Assembly: GCA_017474045.1 (NCBI GenBank) | Contig: JAFUHX010000085.1 | Location: 1 to 45,145, forward strand | Length of the DNA stretch: 45,145 nucleotides | From: Clostridia bacterium | Lineage (GTDB): Bacteria; Bacillota; Clostridia; Oscillospirales; Acutalibacteraceae | Direction: 5' to 3' | Shown here: positions 7,962-16,465 of the stretch, piece by piece | How positions within the stretch are numbered: the stretch's first letter is position 1 | Layout of the letters: every line of letters starts with the position of its first letter | Made by a program: the position numbers and the translations under genes | The notes under the pieces: model-generated | Database searches by the model: none | What the model saw: the letters and a program-made list of their open reading frames with translations, nothing else | What the model was told of the DNA's origin: nothing

Positions 7962-8706
7962 CCAGCTCAGGATTTTCGCCGTTTTCCTCATAAGTACACA
8001 CAAGGATAAAATCCATATTAGCGGCAATGCCGAAGCATCTTTCACCGCCGAATTCACATTCAAGCTGATTTCCGAGATAGGTTGCCCCGTCATCCAAAAA
8101 TTTAGCTGTTTTACCATTTGGCAGACGGTATTCAAGATTGATATATCCTCCCACAAGGGCATTGAGCTTTTCAACCTTGGGCATTCCTTCTATATTTAAA
8201 GCGTTTATTTCATCAATAAGCTGCTTTTTGAATTCGTCAAACTTTTCTGCTCCACCGAGGTTTTTATATTTCTTCCAATAATCCAGTTTCGGAAGCATAT
8301 CCTTCATATACGCCCGTACCTGTTCGGGTGTAAACTGTTCATTTGCCATGTGCCCGACACAGACATCAATCAGGTCGTCCATATCGTGATACATATATTC
8401 ACCATCGGCATAGCACCATTTGCAGTATTCTTCATTGAAAATGCCGTCTTTTTCCTTGCTGATGGTTGAATCCTCAAGGGGCATACCACAGCATTGACAG
8501 ATAAGCTGTCTCGGAGAGCCGAGAAGTGTATTGATAGAAACATCAAACAGCTTTGACAGCAGCTTCAAGGTTTCTGTGTTCGGCGTAGTTTCGCCGTTTT
8601 CCCAACGGGATACTGCCTGACGGGTAACAAAAACCTTTTCGGCAAGCTCTTCCTGAGATAACCCCTTTTTAGTTCTGAGTTCAAAAATAATATCTTTTGT
8701 ATCCAT
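7942..8706 (-). CDS. XRE regulator with zinc-ribbon and C-terminal domain
   Basis: 254 aa. Residues 3-62 are a clear Cro/C1 HTH (GLSQEELAEKVFVTRQAVSR). Residues ~68-165 carry a putative zinc ribbon, with Cys pairs C70-x-x-C73 and C95-x-x-C98, and the helical segment TPEQVRAYMKDMLPKL seen in the PF12674-type zinc-ribbon family. Residues ~170-254 form a small beta-rich domain with unassigned function. The ATG at 8706 follows GAGGTGAT; the open frame upstream (to 8811) has no ribosome site and spans the promoter. Predicted to be a cytoplasmic transcription regulator; what it senses is unknown. It overlaps the SLOG-like gene by 20 nt tail-to-tail. Confidence 0.85.
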   Translation of the reverse strand: MDTKDIIFELRTKKGLSQEELAEKVFVTRQAVSRWENGETTPNTETLKLLSKLFDVSINTLLGSPRQLICQCCGMPLEDSTISKEKDGIFNEEYCKWCYADGEYMYHDMDDLIDVCVGHMANEQFTPEQVRAYMKDMLPKLDYWKKYKNLGGAEKFDEFKKQLIDEINALNIEGMPKVEKLNALVGGYINLEYRLPNGKTAKFLDDGATYLGNQLECEFGGERCFGIAANMDFILVCTYEENGENPELVIYKKR

Positions 8707-8725
8707 TATAATCACCTCTGAAACC

Positions 8726-8754
8726 ATTATATCACTGTGAGTTTTACGAAACAA
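8726..8754 (-). promoter_or_regulatory. Promoter of the XRE/zinc-ribbon gene
   Basis: Minus-strand TTGTTT (8749-8754), 17-nt spacer, TATAAT (8726-8731), placed 20 nt before the chosen start. Confidence 0.55.
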
Positions 8755-8776
8755 GCAACTGTCTGTTGCGGAATTT

Positions 8777-8869
8777 TCACTTCCTTTTCTTCGGTGCAGG
8801 AAGCTCATCATACATAGCGTTAAACAGCTCTTTCAGAAATTCCCTGTTGTCAATATTTCTTATAATCAA
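8777..8869 (-). pseudogene. Short coding remnant after DUF5131
   Basis: A 30-codon open stretch overlaps the DUF5131 stop in another frame and reads RNIDNREFLKELF, then NAMYDELPAPKKRK before a stop. The amphipathic, protein-like composition suggests the C-terminal end of a deleted gene rather than random sequence. DUF5131 genes are often next to a three-Cys-motif partner gene (TcmP), so this may be its remnant, but I cannot match it. A real small protein (TTG start) is possible. Confidence 0.25.
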
Positions 8870-9563
8870 TACCTGCTTTTTTCGCCTGCTTGCAAAGGTC
8901 TTTTGTCTGTAGGGTGTACCTCTTGCCGTCTTTTATGAAATGTGTTCCGCACTGTCTGAATTCAAAGCTGACATTTTTTCTGATGCATTGCTCTCGGATA
9001 TTAAGCACCCAGGAATAATCAAGAGGTCTTGCAGCTTTATCCGATTCTCCGCCAACGACCACAAGCTCCACGCCGTCAAGATATTTTTCAAAATCAATTC
9101 CTTCAAGCAAGGGCTGAGCAGTGATACATTTGTGCTTTATGGGCAAGTTTTTAAACACCGACAGCTTTTTGTCTGCGTTCTTCTGATTTTCAACAGTACA
9201 GCACAGGACAACATTTTCATAGCCGTCGCCCCAATCATCAGGCATGCAGTCTGAAAATCTTTCAATTCGTTTTGTAAGAAAAAGAAAAGTACAGTCCTGA
9301 CGCTCTTTTATCATTTTCCAACATTCGTCACGCCATTCATCTGCTTCCTCAATAAGAAAATCCGTTGAAAAGCACATATAAACAATGCCGCTTTTCATTT
9401 TATAGTTGCCGTTTTTCAGCTTTTCAATCGGCTTATAAAAATCTTTAGTTTTAATAATTTCGCTTGTATCAACACCGCGTTTGGCGTCACCTTTGTGAAT
9501 ATAGCAATGAAGGCACCCGTCGCTACACTTTTTACAGCCTCTCCATGGATTCCACATTGCCAT
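8850..9563 (-). CDS. DUF5131 (phage Gp37/Gp68-like) Cys-rich protein
   Basis: 237 aa, cytoplasmic. The N-terminus MAMWNPWRGCKKCSDGCLHCY carries C10, C13, C17 and C20; C13-x3-C17-x2-C20 has the radical-SAM iron-sulfur spacing. Typical DUF5131 motifs follow: MCFSTDFLIEEADEWR, FLFLTKRIERF, VVVGGESDKAARPLDYSWV and the C-terminal FEFRQCGTHF. The family occurs in phages and accessory regions; its reaction is not established. Start: ATG after GAGGTGAG. Its promoter (9598-9627) lies inside copy 1 of the 295-bp repeat. The usual partner gene is absent (see the remnant at 8777-8869). Confidence 0.85.
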   Translation of the reverse strand: MAMWNPWRGCKKCSDGCLHCYIHKGDAKRGVDTSEIIKTKDFYKPIEKLKNGNYKMKSGIVYMCFSTDFLIEEADEWRDECWKMIKERQDCTFLFLTKRIERFSDCMPDDWGDGYENVVLCCTVENQKNADKKLSVFKNLPIKHKCITAQPLLEGIDFEKYLDGVELVVVGGESDKAARPLDYSWVLNIREQCIRKNVSFEFRQCGTHFIKDGKRYTLQTKDLCKQAKKAGIDYKKY

Positions 9564-9597
9564 ATTCTCACCTCAGATTTTCTTGTTTTTCGAGATG

Positions 9598-9627
9598 ATT
9601 ATACCACATCAACATCACAAAATTCAA
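9598..9627 (-). promoter_or_regulatory. Repeat-borne promoter for DUF5131
   Basis: Minus-strand TTGAAT (9622-9627), 18-nt spacer, TATAAT (9598-9603). Both boxes and the spacing are the same in copy 2 of the repeat, where they face the APH-like gene. Confidence 0.5.
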
Positions 9628-9859
9628 TCCGTTTACACACCTGTTCTACTAAAAGTAGCAGGCGCTTATTTTTTTCAAAACTTATTGACAAATCAACTTG
9701 AGTGCATATTCTTATATTACAGTTTAAGTGCTTTGTTGTGCTTTCTCTCTCCAAAGTTTTACTTTTCGGGGACCCCGAAATATATTTATCTGCCGCAGGC
9801 GGCGGTTGTGCTCTGTGTACCCCGGGTTATACCCGTCGGTTGCAGAAATTTAAAAAAAT

Positions 9860-9883
9860 AGTACCCACCATTTGGTGAGTACT
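9860..9883 (-). terminator. Terminator inside repeat copy 1
   Basis: An 11-bp stem with one G-U pair (AGTACTCACCA/TGGTGGGTACT), followed on the minus strand by TATTTTTTT. In its original place it ends tRNA-Leu; here it would end the M48 protease transcript. Confidence 0.75.
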
Positions 9884-9975
9884 TGGTATTGGTCCGAGTG
9901 TTCATAAGGGATTTGTTTAAAACAACAAAGAAGGTATTCTAAACTGTCAGAAAATATGCAAGGAAATGGGGAGCG

Positions 9976-12261
9976 TTACTTTGAATAAACACAACTGCCG
10001 GCAATATCCTCTATTTTAACATTTTTCACATCCTCGTAATCAAATAAGGAAAACTGCCAATCACTACAAGTATCAAGATAATTAAAGGCTTTATGTAAAA
10101 TTTTGTATCGGGTATCATCATCTGTATCAGGAGTCATTTTTATAACAAATGCACTTGTGAAAAAGTTGTCGGTTATTGTTTTTCTAACAAGATAAATTTT
10201 TTCTATGTTGTCGCTACACTCAAATATGATATGTTCAAGTATATCTTCAAGCATACCCTCGGGAAGACTTTCAGTTGAAAGCTTGTCTTTTTTATTGAGG
10301 ATAGAAGCTTCCGATTGGATTTTATTATCTTCGGTTAAAGCAATTGCTCTTTCGCGATAAATTTCCAATTGGTCCTCTTGTCCTGTAAGGCAACAGAAAT
10401 GACCTATTACAGCAAGACCTTCATCAACATAGTTGTGGTTATTCTCAATAGCTTTATAAATATATTCAATACCTGCTTCATTAAATGAATGTAGCAAAAA
10501 ACATCCTTTTATAAAGTAAGCGTAGCATGCGCCTGTATCATCAAGAAGTTTGATAGCGTTTTCACATAATTCGAGAGCGTCTGTGTTTCGCCCCAAACGA
10601 CGCAGAGCATCGCATATATCACCATATTCTTCCGCAATTATGTATCTGCCATTGCTTTCCCACTTTTCAATCAATTCTTTCGACTCAACGTAATAGTACT
10701 TGCGATATTCTGTGTAAGAATCTTTGCTTTGTTCTGCAATTAAAGAACTTACATATTTAATGGCTTTTTCACAATCTGCAATATATTCCTTCGAACTTTC
10801 GATATGCAATGTTTCAATTTCATTTATCCCCAAACTTTCCAGTCTCATTTTTAAAGTGGGATGTGATGCACTGCGTGAAAGTATTTCTTTGTTTATAAGC
10901 CCGTTCCATTTTTCAGCATTCAGCTGTATAGCTTCCTTGAATTTTTGCAACTCGTTATTTAAAGAATTGGTATCGTATTCCTCGGACTCCATATTGCAGG
11001 TTGTGTCATAAGTTCCTTTTTCCCAGTCATAAAGCTCATAATATTTGATTTTAATTAAAGAAGATGCGGCTGTTTTGCTGTTACCATAAATTGCCATAGC
11101 TTTATCTGCAGCAGTTTCACGGGTGAGCGAAACCGAATATAAATATAGGTTGTACTGCATATTGAAATAAGTATCAATAAAAGTGAACAGGTGCTTGGTG
11201 ATGTTTGAATAAATATTTGCTATGTTATTGTTGTGTATGTCACATATATACTGATTGTACTTACCTATTCTTCCTTGTCTGACCTCATCTTTTATGTGGG
11301 AGAATTCGTGCAATAAAACACAATATACTTCATCTTCTGATAACCCATTTAGCAAAAGGGCACCAAGCTGAATTGAAATTGTATTATTTATTATGGCTGC
11401 TCCTGCGTTAAAATCGTCAAGTATGGCGATTTTTATTGTTTCGATACATCCTGTTGCAGTTGCAGCTTTTCTGGCTAAATCATAAAGAACAGGGTAATCT
11501 TTTTCGAGAACATAAGTCTTATCGTCTTCAAAAATTTTGTCAGAGGGCTTCAGTCGTATTCTTATTGTGGCACCTGACAGAACCATATAACATACGAACA
11601 ACGGGGCAACAGAATCACCACCATCACTGATAACACCTAAGAAAAACGCCGAAACAAAAGCACAAACAGCCAAAAGCACACTATAAAAATCATTAATTCT
11701 TATAAGCATTTTCAATAAAGATAGTTTTTTTGCTATGGTTTTTTCGGGATTATCACGGTGTGCAAGCCAGTATTGTTGGTTTTCGGCAATAGATTTTTGC
11801 TTTAATTTTTTGACATAAATGCGATTTGCGGTAATATTTATTATTAAAAATAAAATCGGTAAAAGTAATGTGGAGATAGCAATAATACCGATAATATTTT
11901 CTGGGAAAGTGTCTATTAATTTTTTTGCAAAAATGCCACCAAACATAGTTGCAATTATTGCTATAAATGATGCAACAGTAAGTGCAACTCTGCGTTTATC
12001 AACGGGCATTTTTATATTGCTTTGAATATTGGTAATATTTTTGTTAACAAGCTTTTGTGCTTTAATGATAAAAATTATAATAGAAGCCAATGTTAATATT
12101 TCAACGATTATAAAACCTGTAAAAAACATTTTATCTTTATCGGTAAAATCCGAAATCTCACGCCCACCTGTAAGAGCTACGGTGACAAAAATCCACACAA
12201 ACATAAGCATTACGGCAACAAGTGTGGGTATTAGATATTTTTTGTTTTCCTTGTTCATCAT
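9976..12261 (-). CDS. Membrane M48-family metallopeptidase with C-terminal helical repeats
   Basis: 761 aa. At least six hydrophobic segments lie in residues ~10-250, then the M48 protease domain with the zinc motif HEFSH (~317-321, context LLHEFSHIKDE) and the third-ligand region RETAADKAM (~375). Residues ~470-650 have repeated helical hairpins reminiscent of TPRs (DALRRLGRNTDALELCENAI). M48 proteins such as HtpX act in membrane protein quality control; this one is far longer. Start: the first ATG of a Met-Met pair, with GGAGG 6 nt upstream; the longer open frame to 12534 has no ribosome site and unlikely composition. It stands alone, bracketed by non-coding hairpin DNA and a 20-nt inverted repeat, so it may be a transferred unit. 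Confidence 0.85.
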   Translation of the reverse strand: MMNKENKKYLIPTLVAVMLMFVWIFVTVALTGGREISDFTDKDKMFFTGFIIVEILTLASIIIFIIKAQKLVNKNITNIQSNIKMPVDKRRVALTVASFIAIIATMFGGIFAKKLIDTFPENIIGIIAISTLLLPILFLIINITANRIYVKKLKQKSIAENQQYWLAHRDNPEKTIAKKLSLLKMLIRINDFYSVLLAVCAFVSAFFLGVISDGGDSVAPLFVCYMVLSGATIRIRLKPSDKIFEDDKTYVLEKDYPVLYDLARKAATATGCIETIKIAILDDFNAGAAIINNTISIQLGALLLNGLSEDEVYCVLLHEFSHIKDEVRQGRIGKYNQYICDIHNNNIANIYSNITKHLFTFIDTYFNMQYNLYLYSVSLTRETAADKAMAIYGNSKTAASSLIKIKYYELYDWEKGTYDTTCNMESEEYDTNSLNNELQKFKEAIQLNAEKWNGLINKEILSRSASHPTLKMRLESLGINEIETLHIESSKEYIADCEKAIKYVSSLIAEQSKDSYTEYRKYYYVESKELIEKWESNGRYIIAEEYGDICDALRRLGRNTDALELCENAIKLLDDTGACYAYFIKGCFLLHSFNEAGIEYIYKAIENNHNYVDEGLAVIGHFCCLTGQEDQLEIYRERAIALTEDNKIQSEASILNKKDKLSTESLPEGMLEDILEHIIFECSDNIEKIYLVRKTITDNFFTSAFVIKMTPDTDDDTRYKILHKAFNYLDTCSDWQFSLFDYEDVKNVKIEDIAGSCVYSK

Positions 12262-12348
12262 GTTCTCCCTCCCCATAATTTTTGTGTTTTTATTATAAAT
12301 TGTTATCTTCTTGTTTTTTAATGTTCGATAAGTTAGTTTATTAAGATG

Positions 12349-12378
12349 ATTATAACACAAATTTATAACACAAATCAA
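12349..12378 (-). promoter_or_regulatory. Probable promoter of the M48 gene
   Basis: Minus-strand TTGATT (12373-12378), 18-nt spacer, TATAAT (12349-12354). It leaves a leader of about 85 nt. Confidence 0.5.
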
Positions 12379-12544
12379 CCTGAATACATGTCCATGCGCT
12401 TTAAGTTTAAGTGTGAGGATTTTCTTATGCAAAAAAACAAAACAACGGAGATGAAAAAATGCTTTAGCAAACCAACTAAAAAACAGTAAAAAGTGCGGGA
12501 TAAGTCTTAACAAGCATTGAATTTGTGCATACAAATTCTACTTG

Positions 12545-12698
12545 TTAGGGACAGCCCTAAAACCCGTATAATGACAAACAAAAGTCGCACTCCGAAAGGA
12601 ATGCGACGATACATAAAATTATATCAAACTATATATAAAACTCTATTTTAAGCAAAAAAATTGAGTATTCACAGGTCAAATCCCTTATGAATACTCAA
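12545..12698. other. Cluster of three hairpins at the edge of the M48 block
   Basis: The 12262-12767 gap holds no gene. Three palindromes follow in a row: TTAGGG/CCCTAA (12545-12560), GTCGCAcTCC-GAAA-GGAaTGCGAC (12584-12607) and an 11-bp TTGAGTATTCA/TGAATACTCAA stem (12661-12698). The last one contains a 20-mer found inverted at 9896-9915. These could be terminators or an insertion scar. Confidence 0.45.
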
Positions 12699-12721
12699 TA
12701 TGGTGCACCGCAAATACAAAT

Positions 12722-12753
12722 GAGCTGCAAAAAACTTTCGTTTTTTGCAGCTC
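12722..12753 (-). terminator. Terminator of the Glp-like operon
   Basis: A perfect 14-bp stem GAGCTGCAAAAAAC/GTTTTTTGCAGCTC with tetraloop, 15 nt after the stop of the last operon gene. Confidence 0.8.
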
Positions 12754-12767
12754 CCTTAATTTAAAAC

Positions 12768-14519
12768 TTATCTGTAATCCTTGCGTTCGTTGAGGAACTT
12801 CTTTTCCTCGGGCTCAAGGTCAAGGCCGATTGTTCCGCCGGGATTCATAAGGTAATCGGGGTCAAAGTAGTCCTTGAGCACCTTGAATACACCGTATTCC
12901 TTTTCGCCGATGTAGCCCTCAAGCCACGGTGCAAACATTTTACCGATGCCGTGATGATGGGAAATTGCCGCACCTGATTTCTGAATTGCATCGAGAATTG
13001 TTGTGTGATACGCCTTGAATGCTTTTTCGTCGTTCATCTTTGTGATGAAGATGAAATAGAGGTTGGCTCCCTGAGGATAGCAGTGTGACATATGTGTTGT
13101 TACAACCGTGTTGGGAAGTGCGTGGCAAACCTTTCTAACGTCGCGGTGCACCTGAGCCATATTTGACCATGTAACGGTACATTCAAGAGTATCGGTTACA
13201 ACGCTGAAGTCCATCATTGAATCGCGCAGATAGGGGTCGTTGAAGCGGCCCTTTTCCCAGCTCTTGCATACAAAGCCCGTCATAGGCATACCGCCGTGCT
13301 TGAGAGCGATTTTGTTGATGTTCTTTGCAACATTCTTTGAAAATCCCTTTTCGCCGTCTGTAAAGCCGAGGAAGAGACAGCGTTCCATATCCTTATAGCC
13401 TAATTTGTCGAGAATCGGCTGCAGAGGCGTTTCGTCAACGTTGTAAAGCTTCAGCATAAGGTGGGTCTCTTCGGGGTCTGAAAGGCGGAATACGGAAGAA
13501 TAACCGCTTTCGCACTGCATCATTTCTCTTGCGGCATCCATGGCGATTTCCCAGTTCTTGAACATATACGAGAAACGCTTGCGGTTTTCGGGCATCCAAC
13601 GGCAGACCTTGAGAGTAACCTCTGTAAGAACACCGAAGGTACCCTCTGAGCCCATCATAATCTGATTAAGGTCGGGTCCCGTTGCTTCTCTCGGGTAGTG
13701 AGGAGTTCTGATTGTGCCGATAGGAGTTGCATATTTCTGAGAAAGCACGATGTCTGCAATTGTGCCGTAATATGTACTGTTCTGGCCTGCGCCTCTTGTA
13801 ACTGTCCAGCCGCCTACCGAGCTGTATTCAAATGACTGGGGGAAGTGGCCGCAGGTGTATGCACGCTTTGCACCGAGGGTCGTCGGGGCATTCTGAAGCA
13901 TATTTTCAAGATCGGGGCCTGACATACCTGCCTGAACGGTGACGGTCTGGTCGGTTTCGTTGAAGGAGATAAGCTTGTTGAAGCGCTTTCTCATATCAAG
14001 AGTGATGCCGCCCTTGACTGCTTCCATACCTCTTGTAACGGAGCTGCCGCCGCCGTAAACATAAAGAGGGATTTTATTTTCTACCGCATACTTTACAATT
14101 TTTTCAACGTGCTCTGTTGTATCGGGATAAACAACAACGTCGGGGATGTTTTCGAAAATTTTATGGCGGAGCCTGAGAAGGTCGTAGGCTGTTGCACCGT
14201 AGGCAACGGAAAGACGCTGATAGTCTCCGGTAGTAACAAAGTCGTCGCCTACAATTTTCTTGAGAGCCGCGATGTGCTTTTCGTCGATTTTTGAGGGAAC
14301 GCTTGAAAGGTCAACCTGGTCAAAGCCGATATCGTCGGTATATTCCTTGAAATCCTCGTCGGTCATTTTGAAGGTTTCCTTCATAAGCTTGTAGAGCGAT
14401 TCCTTGGGATACTTGAAGAAGTTAGGGTCACCCCAACGGAAAATTGAACGGTAGCTGCCCTCGGGGGCGGGTGTAAGAAGCCATTTGGGCTCGAATCCTT
14501 TGTAAGGCTTTGTACTCAT
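12768..14519 (-). CDS. FAD-linked oxidase related to alkylglycerone-phosphate synthase
   Basis: 583 aa flavoprotein of the VAO/PCMH type. The FAD-binding domain (~115-300) has VVVYPDTTEHVEKIV, YGGGSSVTRG (pyrophosphate loop), SVGGWTVTRGAGQNSTYYG and GPDLNQIMMGSEGTFG. The C-terminal domain (~330-570) ends with SHHHGIGKMFAPWL (~526), the His-rich motif of alkyl-DHAP synthase (AGPS), and DYFDPDYLMNPGG. The closest known family I recognise is AGPS, which swaps acyl for alkyl on DHAP; bacterial relatives also include 2-hydroxyacid dehydrogenases, so the reaction is open. Start ATG overlaps the kinase stop (ATGA), with AAAGGAGA upstream. It is the last gene of the operon and is ended by the hairpin at 12722. 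Confidence 0.85.
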   Translation of the reverse strand: MSTKPYKGFEPKWLLTPAPEGSYRSIFRWGDPNFFKYPKESLYKLMKETFKMTDEDFKEYTDDIGFDQVDLSSVPSKIDEKHIAALKKIVGDDFVTTGDYQRLSVAYGATAYDLLRLRHKIFENIPDVVVYPDTTEHVEKIVKYAVENKIPLYVYGGGSSVTRGMEAVKGGITLDMRKRFNKLISFNETDQTVTVQAGMSGPDLENMLQNAPTTLGAKRAYTCGHFPQSFEYSSVGGWTVTRGAGQNSTYYGTIADIVLSQKYATPIGTIRTPHYPREATGPDLNQIMMGSEGTFGVLTEVTLKVCRWMPENRKRFSYMFKNWEIAMDAAREMMQCESGYSSVFRLSDPEETHLMLKLYNVDETPLQPILDKLGYKDMERCLFLGFTDGEKGFSKNVAKNINKIALKHGGMPMTGFVCKSWEKGRFNDPYLRDSMMDFSVVTDTLECTVTWSNMAQVHRDVRKVCHALPNTVVTTHMSHCYPQGANLYFIFITKMNDEKAFKAYHTTILDAIQKSGAAISHHHGIGKMFAPWLEGYIGEKEYGVFKVLKDYFDPDYLMNPGGTIGLDLEPEEKKFLNERKDYR

Positions 14520-16084
14520 ATTTTTTGTCTCCTTTCGAATCTTTTGGTGAGTTTGATTGTCTTTTTATAAATATGCTCAAGACTGCCGAAAATTTTGCTG
14601 TAGGCACTCTTGTAAATTACCATATAGGCCTTGTGGTTTTCTTCATTAGGCATAAACACCTTTTTGTTGTGAACCATACTTGCGATGGCATCATCGTAGT
14701 CCTTGAAAACGCCCTTTGAGATAAAGGCAACCATTGAAGCACCTATTGAGCAGGCCTCGTGTGTCTGAATTGTTTTCACGGGAAGACCGATAATGTCTGC
14801 AAAAATCTGACAGACAATGTCACTTCTTGCACCGCCGCCGGCTATATAAACCTCATCAATGTTGAGCTTTGCACGCTTTTCCATATTTTTAAGGGAGTGA
14901 TAAAGCTCAAAGCCGAGACCTTCAATAATAGCTCTGTAGAGGTGGTACCTTGTATGATGGTCGGAAAAGCCTATTACGGCTCCCTTTGAGGTCGGGTTGA
15001 TTACACCCGGAGTCCAATAGGGCTGAAGAAGAAGTCCGTCACAGCCCGGCGGAAGCTCTTTGATTTTTTCGTCAAGAAGCTTTTCCGTGTGAATGCCGAG
15101 CTCCTTAGCCTCCATCTCGTCCTTGGCACCGAATTCGTTTATAAACCAGGATATAAGCCAGAAGCCTCTGTAAATCTCTATTTCGGGGTTGAACATATCA
15201 TTGGGTACCGCGGGATAGGCGGGCATAAATCTCTGAGGCTCAACGTACTTTTTGAGCGCAAGCTGAACGGTGGCGGTTGTGCCCAGAGAAATTGCGGCCT
15301 GATTTTTATGTACAACGGAAAGACCTACGGTTTCGCACCCCTTGTCAGAGCCGGTGGCGATTAAAGGAAGTCCCTCGGGGATGCCCGTTTTTTCCGAAAA
15401 TTCCTTTGAAATCTTTCCGAGCTCCTCTCCGGACTTAACCAGGTCACAGCATTTATCTGAGGGTACATCGCAGATACAGCGGTTAAGATTGTTTTTACTT
15501 CTCCATACACGCTTCTGATAGTCAAAGGGAATGTGACCTATCATATTTGCTTCGCTGTCAACAAGATTACCCGTTATTCTGTAGTTAAGATAAGTCGGAA
15601 GCATAACATATTTTGCGGTTTTTTCCCAGATTTCAGGCTGATACTGCATAATCCAGTTGCATACAGAGGCCTGATAAATAATTTTTGTGGCTTCTCCCAT
15701 GCCTACAAGCTTGAAAAGGGCCTTCTTGTATAAGGGGAAGGGATCGTTGAAATCTGCCTGACGCTTGTCAAGCCACAGAATAATATCTCTCAGCGGCTTG
15801 TTGTCCTTATCGAGACAGAGAACGGTATCTCTGATGACCGTAAGAGTTACGGCAATAACCCTGTCCAGCTTATCCTTGTTTCTTTCCGCTATAATCTTTC
15901 CTGCCTCGCAGATCTGCTCGTAGTAAAAGTCGGCCTTCTGCTCTGCCCAGCCGGGGTTGGGAGAGTAATAGGGCGTTTCGTATTTTACCTGATGAATGTC
16001 TTCAAAGCTGCCATCCGTTTTAACAAGCAGACAACGGGCACTCTGAGTGCCGACATCAAAGGTAAGAATAAGAGGATTATCCAA
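14516..16084 (-). CDS. FGGY-family carbohydrate kinase (glycerol-kinase-like)
   Basis: 522 aa, predicted ATP-dependent kinase of a polyol or sugar. FGGY_N (~2-250) opens with LILTFDVGTQSARC, the ATP phosphate-binding strand; FGGY_C (~255-460) has AISLGTTATVQ and EVYIAGGGARSDIVCQIFADI. The substrate segment VTLTVIRDTVLCLD differs from glycerol kinase (NQR) and xylulokinase (SGQMHG), so the substrate is probably not standard glycerol. Start choice: AAGGAG is followed after 8 nt by TTG (16084); a GTG at 16093 sits directly against AAGGAG with no spacer, so TTG is preferred. It lies 18 nt after DUF1667 and overlaps the flavoprotein by 4 nt. The C-terminal ~40 residues are basic. Confidence 0.85.
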   Translation of the reverse strand: MDNPLILTFDVGTQSARCLLVKTDGSFEDIHQVKYETPYYSPNPGWAEQKADFYYEQICEAGKIIAERNKDKLDRVIAVTLTVIRDTVLCLDKDNKPLRDIILWLDKRQADFNDPFPLYKKALFKLVGMGEATKIIYQASVCNWIMQYQPEIWEKTAKYVMLPTYLNYRITGNLVDSEANMIGHIPFDYQKRVWRSKNNLNRCICDVPSDKCCDLVKSGEELGKISKEFSEKTGIPEGLPLIATGSDKGCETVGLSVVHKNQAAISLGTTATVQLALKKYVEPQRFMPAYPAVPNDMFNPEIEIYRGFWLISWFINEFGAKDEMEAKELGIHTEKLLDEKIKELPPGCDGLLLQPYWTPGVINPTSKGAVIGFSDHHTRYHLYRAIIEGLGFELYHSLKNMEKRAKLNIDEVYIAGGGARSDIVCQIFADIIGLPVKTIQTHEACSIGASMVAFISKGVFKDYDDAIASMVHNKKVFMPNEENHKAYMVIYKSAYSKIFGSLEHIYKKTIKLTKRFERRQKI

Positions 16085-16102
16085 AGAGCTCACTCCTTCC
16101 CG

Positions 16103-16465
16103 TTAATCAAGCTTCAGCAGCATAGAGCTTGTTGCAATAACATCAACGTTCAGACCGAGAACATTTTCAATTACAGCATCGCCTCTTGCAATTTTCTTGT
16201 TAACCGTGATTTTGTTTATTTCTGCCATTACTTCAAATATTTTGTCCTTGGGTATATCGGCAGAAACCTTTACGGGAAGAACGGGGCATTGGGGGTAGGC
16301 GGTTTTTACGGTGGTGCAGATTGTGCGCTTGGGCTCGGTCATTTCGGAAACGGCAAAGTCCTTGCCTTTTTTACAGAAATTACCGCTGACGCTTATGCCT
16401 TCGCCTTCACCTTCAATTGTGAGACTGCAGCCTCTGGGACAGACTATGCATACAAGTTCACGCAT
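16103..16465 (-). CDS. DUF1667 Cys-rich protein
   Basis: 120 aa. The N-terminus has C6-x-x-C9-P-x-G-C13 and then C31, a four-cysteine pattern that could bind an iron-sulfur cluster or zinc (inference). The rest (KVSADIPKDKIFEVMAEIN) matches the small DUF1667 family, whose members sit next to GlpA/GlpB-like flavoproteins in Firmicutes and Thermotogae. It probably takes the electron-transfer place of GlpC. Start: ATG with GAGGTG 8 nt upstream, overlapping the preceding gene by 8 nt, which points to translational coupling. Confidence 0.85.
   Translation of the reverse strand: MRELVCIVCPRGCSLTIEGEGEGISVSGNFCKKGKDFAVSEMTEPKRTICTTVKTAYPQCPVLPVKVSADIPKDKIFEVMAEINKITVNKKIARGDAVIENVLGLNVDVIATSSMLLKLD

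Larger units (their letters stand above)
9598..9893. repeat. ~295-bp direct repeat, copy 1
   Basis: Nearly identical (about 97%, a handful of substitutions and two small indels) and in the same orientation as 25286-25577. Contents on the minus strand: tRNA 3'-end sequence (ACCA), an intrinsic terminator, about 200 nt of non-coding DNA, then a promoter. Copy 2 sits on the 3' flank of tRNA-Leu; here the tRNA body is missing and CACTCGG replaces the Leu acceptor strand before ACCA. The whole 9564-9975 gap is this repeat plus 80 nt of featureless AT-rich DNA. Confidence 0.9.

Noticed and set aside
7713-8174. 153-codon minus-strand open frame overlapping the SLOG-like and XRE/zinc-ribbon genes
   Set aside because: It lies in a different frame across two convergent genes with better start signals and domain evidence.
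9893-9920. tRNA 3' half (T-arm-like CAAATCCC plus CACTCGG-ACCA) on the minus strand at repeat copy 1
   Set aside because: The distance between a T-loop reading and the ACCA end is about five bases too long and no anticodon or D arm lies upstream; kept only as part of the repeat.
12262-12534. 91-residue N-terminal extension of the M48 protease
   Set aside because: It crosses the likely promoter and leader, lacks a ribosome site and has unlikely composition; the GGAGG-ATG at 12261 is better.
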